From Callaeas wilsoni (lineage: Eukaryota; Chordata; Aves; Passeriformes; Callaeidae), in the NCBI GenBank assembly GCA_013398955.1, contig VWPU01000905.1:310001-374000 (forward strand): a DNA stretch of 64,000 nucleotides, written 5' to 3'. The notes beneath the pieces are model-generated. The model was not told the origin of the DNA and did not search any database. It was given only the letters and a program-made list of their open reading frames with translations. The position numbers were made by a program, and so were the translations under genes. Shown here piece after piece: positions 62,545-64,000 of the stretch. Numbering within the stretch: position 1 is the first letter of the stretch; each line of letters starts with the position of its first letter.

Positions 62545-63023
62545 TTATGCTTTCTTCTGTATGCTGTTTTGGTGAGTTTCAAGCTTTTCTCTTTCTGTTC
62601 ATAATGGTAATGACATGATTAGAGATTCAGTGCTCAGAATCCAGCTCACAAGTGGCATTAGTCTATCTTACAGCTGCGCACAAGGAAAGATGAGGATTTG
62701 GCATGCCTTTTCCCTTTAGTACTCAAAATCCAGTTAATGTATTATTGAAATTGTTGGGTTTTTTCATCTTTTTATTTCTTCTTTTTCTCTGTAGCTTTAA
62801 TATTGCCAACTGCCTTGATGTTAACAGGAAGAGTTTTTGGGTCATTATCAGAATGTGAAAAATATTGATAACCTACACTGGGTTACTGTACACTGAGAAG
62901 ATGTATACAGTGAAATTTTCTTCTATATAAACATGTTATCTCTATTTTATTCAATTACAGGACTCAGATCAATGCACGCTTGCATATATGCTCTTTTGGA
63001 AATCAAACAAGATATATAGATAC

Positions 63024-63035
63024 ATATATATATAT
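63024..63035. repeat. (AT)6 microsatellite
   Basis: ATATATATATAT inside a longer AT-rich run. Confidence 0.8.
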
Positions 63036-64000
63036 TTATCAGTAACGTTGTTTTTTGGTTGTATCAAATATTAGTAGAAGGCTTATAATGAATCCTGTTG
63101 TGAAGGACACTGTTCCTGCTCTTCTATTTTTCCTTGTAAAGCACATTTTAACTTGAAAAAGGGGAACAAAAAAACCAAATCCAAAATATTTTTCTTCCTT
63201 TCTTATTGTACGTATTATTCTGAATAAACTATTATACCAGAGTCTAAATAGAAATGCTGGTTCTAAATATAATTGTGCTAAGGGCTTTTAATGCTAGCAT
63301 AAAACACTAAGTAAGAACCAGAAGCCAACATATATTGTAGTATGCAAAAGTACTTCAGAGGCTTTCAGTAAATTCAATCAAAGTTCAAGATGCTTTCCTT
63401 ATTTGCTTGATCTTAATGCATGAATCTAAATTATTTTTTCTTCTAGCTAGAAGTGGCTGTCTGAACTTCAGTCTATTTTAGCTTAAAAAGCTTATTTTTC
63501 TGTGCTATGAATTAAAAATTGTTTCTGTTTTCAGACTACACTACTAACTGAACTCTTTAATAACTAGTTATTCTGTCAAGGCTTTATTATTGCTTAAAGG
63601 AGCTCATATTCATTTCAAGTCTGCTTCAGATACAGTTTTATATATGACCAAATATCATGATAAAAGATCCAGTCATCACAGTTATTACCTAAATTATTCT
63701 GAACCAATAGGTCTAGCACATGTTATTAAAACACACAAAAGTTGTTTATTTTACTTTCTGTTTAACAGTTAGATCCTGAATCAAAGGATGTTACCATAGT
63801 TATGTGTCTTAGCATTATTAGATAACCCTTTGCCGATTTGTACGCTCTGATTAAATTTCTTCCTGCTGTAGGGGATTCCTAAATCAATCACAGTTTTGCA
63901 GAGGTCATTTGAGTTCCACTTATGTTCAGCTTTGCAAATTCCCCATCCCTGATGGCACACTCTTAATCTCCTGACATCTCAGAAAATATCAAACTTTAAT

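Larger units (their letters stand above)
60865..64000. other. AT-rich unique noncoding DNA
   Basis: No gene was recognised. It holds an A/C-rich tract at 62,454-62,544 and an AT run at 63,024-63,035. A patch of more balanced composition at about 61,350-61,490 has no identity I can name. Confidence 0.5.

Noticed and set aside
1..64000. CRISPR array, operon, phage or other prokaryotic system
   Set aside because: There are no regularly spaced direct repeats, no ribosome-binding-site-led gene strings, and the abundant CR1 elements show vertebrate nuclear DNA.
1..64000. tRNA, rRNA or snRNA genes
   Set aside because: I looked for A/B-box tRNA signatures and known small-RNA wording and found none that I could support by eye. 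A covariance-model search would be decisive.

Overview
The window looks like noncoding nuclear DNA from a bird; a crocodilian or turtle is less likely. The evidence is the repeat content. At least ten fragments of CR1, the dominant avian LINE, are present. Several end in the typical CR1 3' terminus (a 'ggttggac..atgat..ccttccaac' block followed by an ATTCTATGATTCT-like octamer repeat). I see no mammalian L1, Alu or B1 sequence. The base composition is AT-rich throughout, and I recognise no host protein-coding exon, tRNA, rRNA, CRISPR array or bacterial-style gene. All open frames are short. The ones with a recognisable product are broken pieces of CR1 endonuclease/reverse transcriptase. The region is best read as a gene desert or a very large intron.

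Layout: 1-7.7 kb is AT-rich unique sequence with a T/G-rich tract at about 0.74-0.94 kb. A CR1 copy (A) lies at 7.73-8.72 kb. At 9.84-11.40 kb there is a compound block: an ancient minus-strand CR1 reverse-transcriptase fragment (C), a candidate minus-strand LTR, and a 3' CR1 fragment (B) on the plus strand. A small minus-strand CR1 tail (D) lies at 13.9 kb. Unique AT-rich DNA runs to 23.6 kb, where a GC-rich, CpG-poor block of about 0.5 kb interrupts it. CR1 copy E is at 26.70-27.47 kb. A CR1 tail (F, minus) is at 36.5 kb. The longest CR1 copy (G) is at 37.28-38.75 kb, copy H at 43.27-44.68 kb, a second ancient CR1-type fragment (I) at 49.53-50.06 kb, and copy J, which carries endonuclease-domain remnants, at 59.74-60.86 kb. 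Simple repeats are scattered throughout.

The recognisable genes are all dead retrotransposon parts. Stops, frameshifts and lost catalytic aspartates show that these CR1 copies cannot move on their own. Four copies (B, E, H, J) keep both flanks but lack internal sequence. Two fragments (C, I) belong to a clearly older, more diverged CR1 lineage. I did not find a previously undescribed biological system. The most useful leads are the candidate LTR, the GC-rich block, the recurring internal CR1 deletions, the A/C-rich tracts, and a few stretches whose texture suggests conserved noncoding elements. All of these need alignment to confirm.
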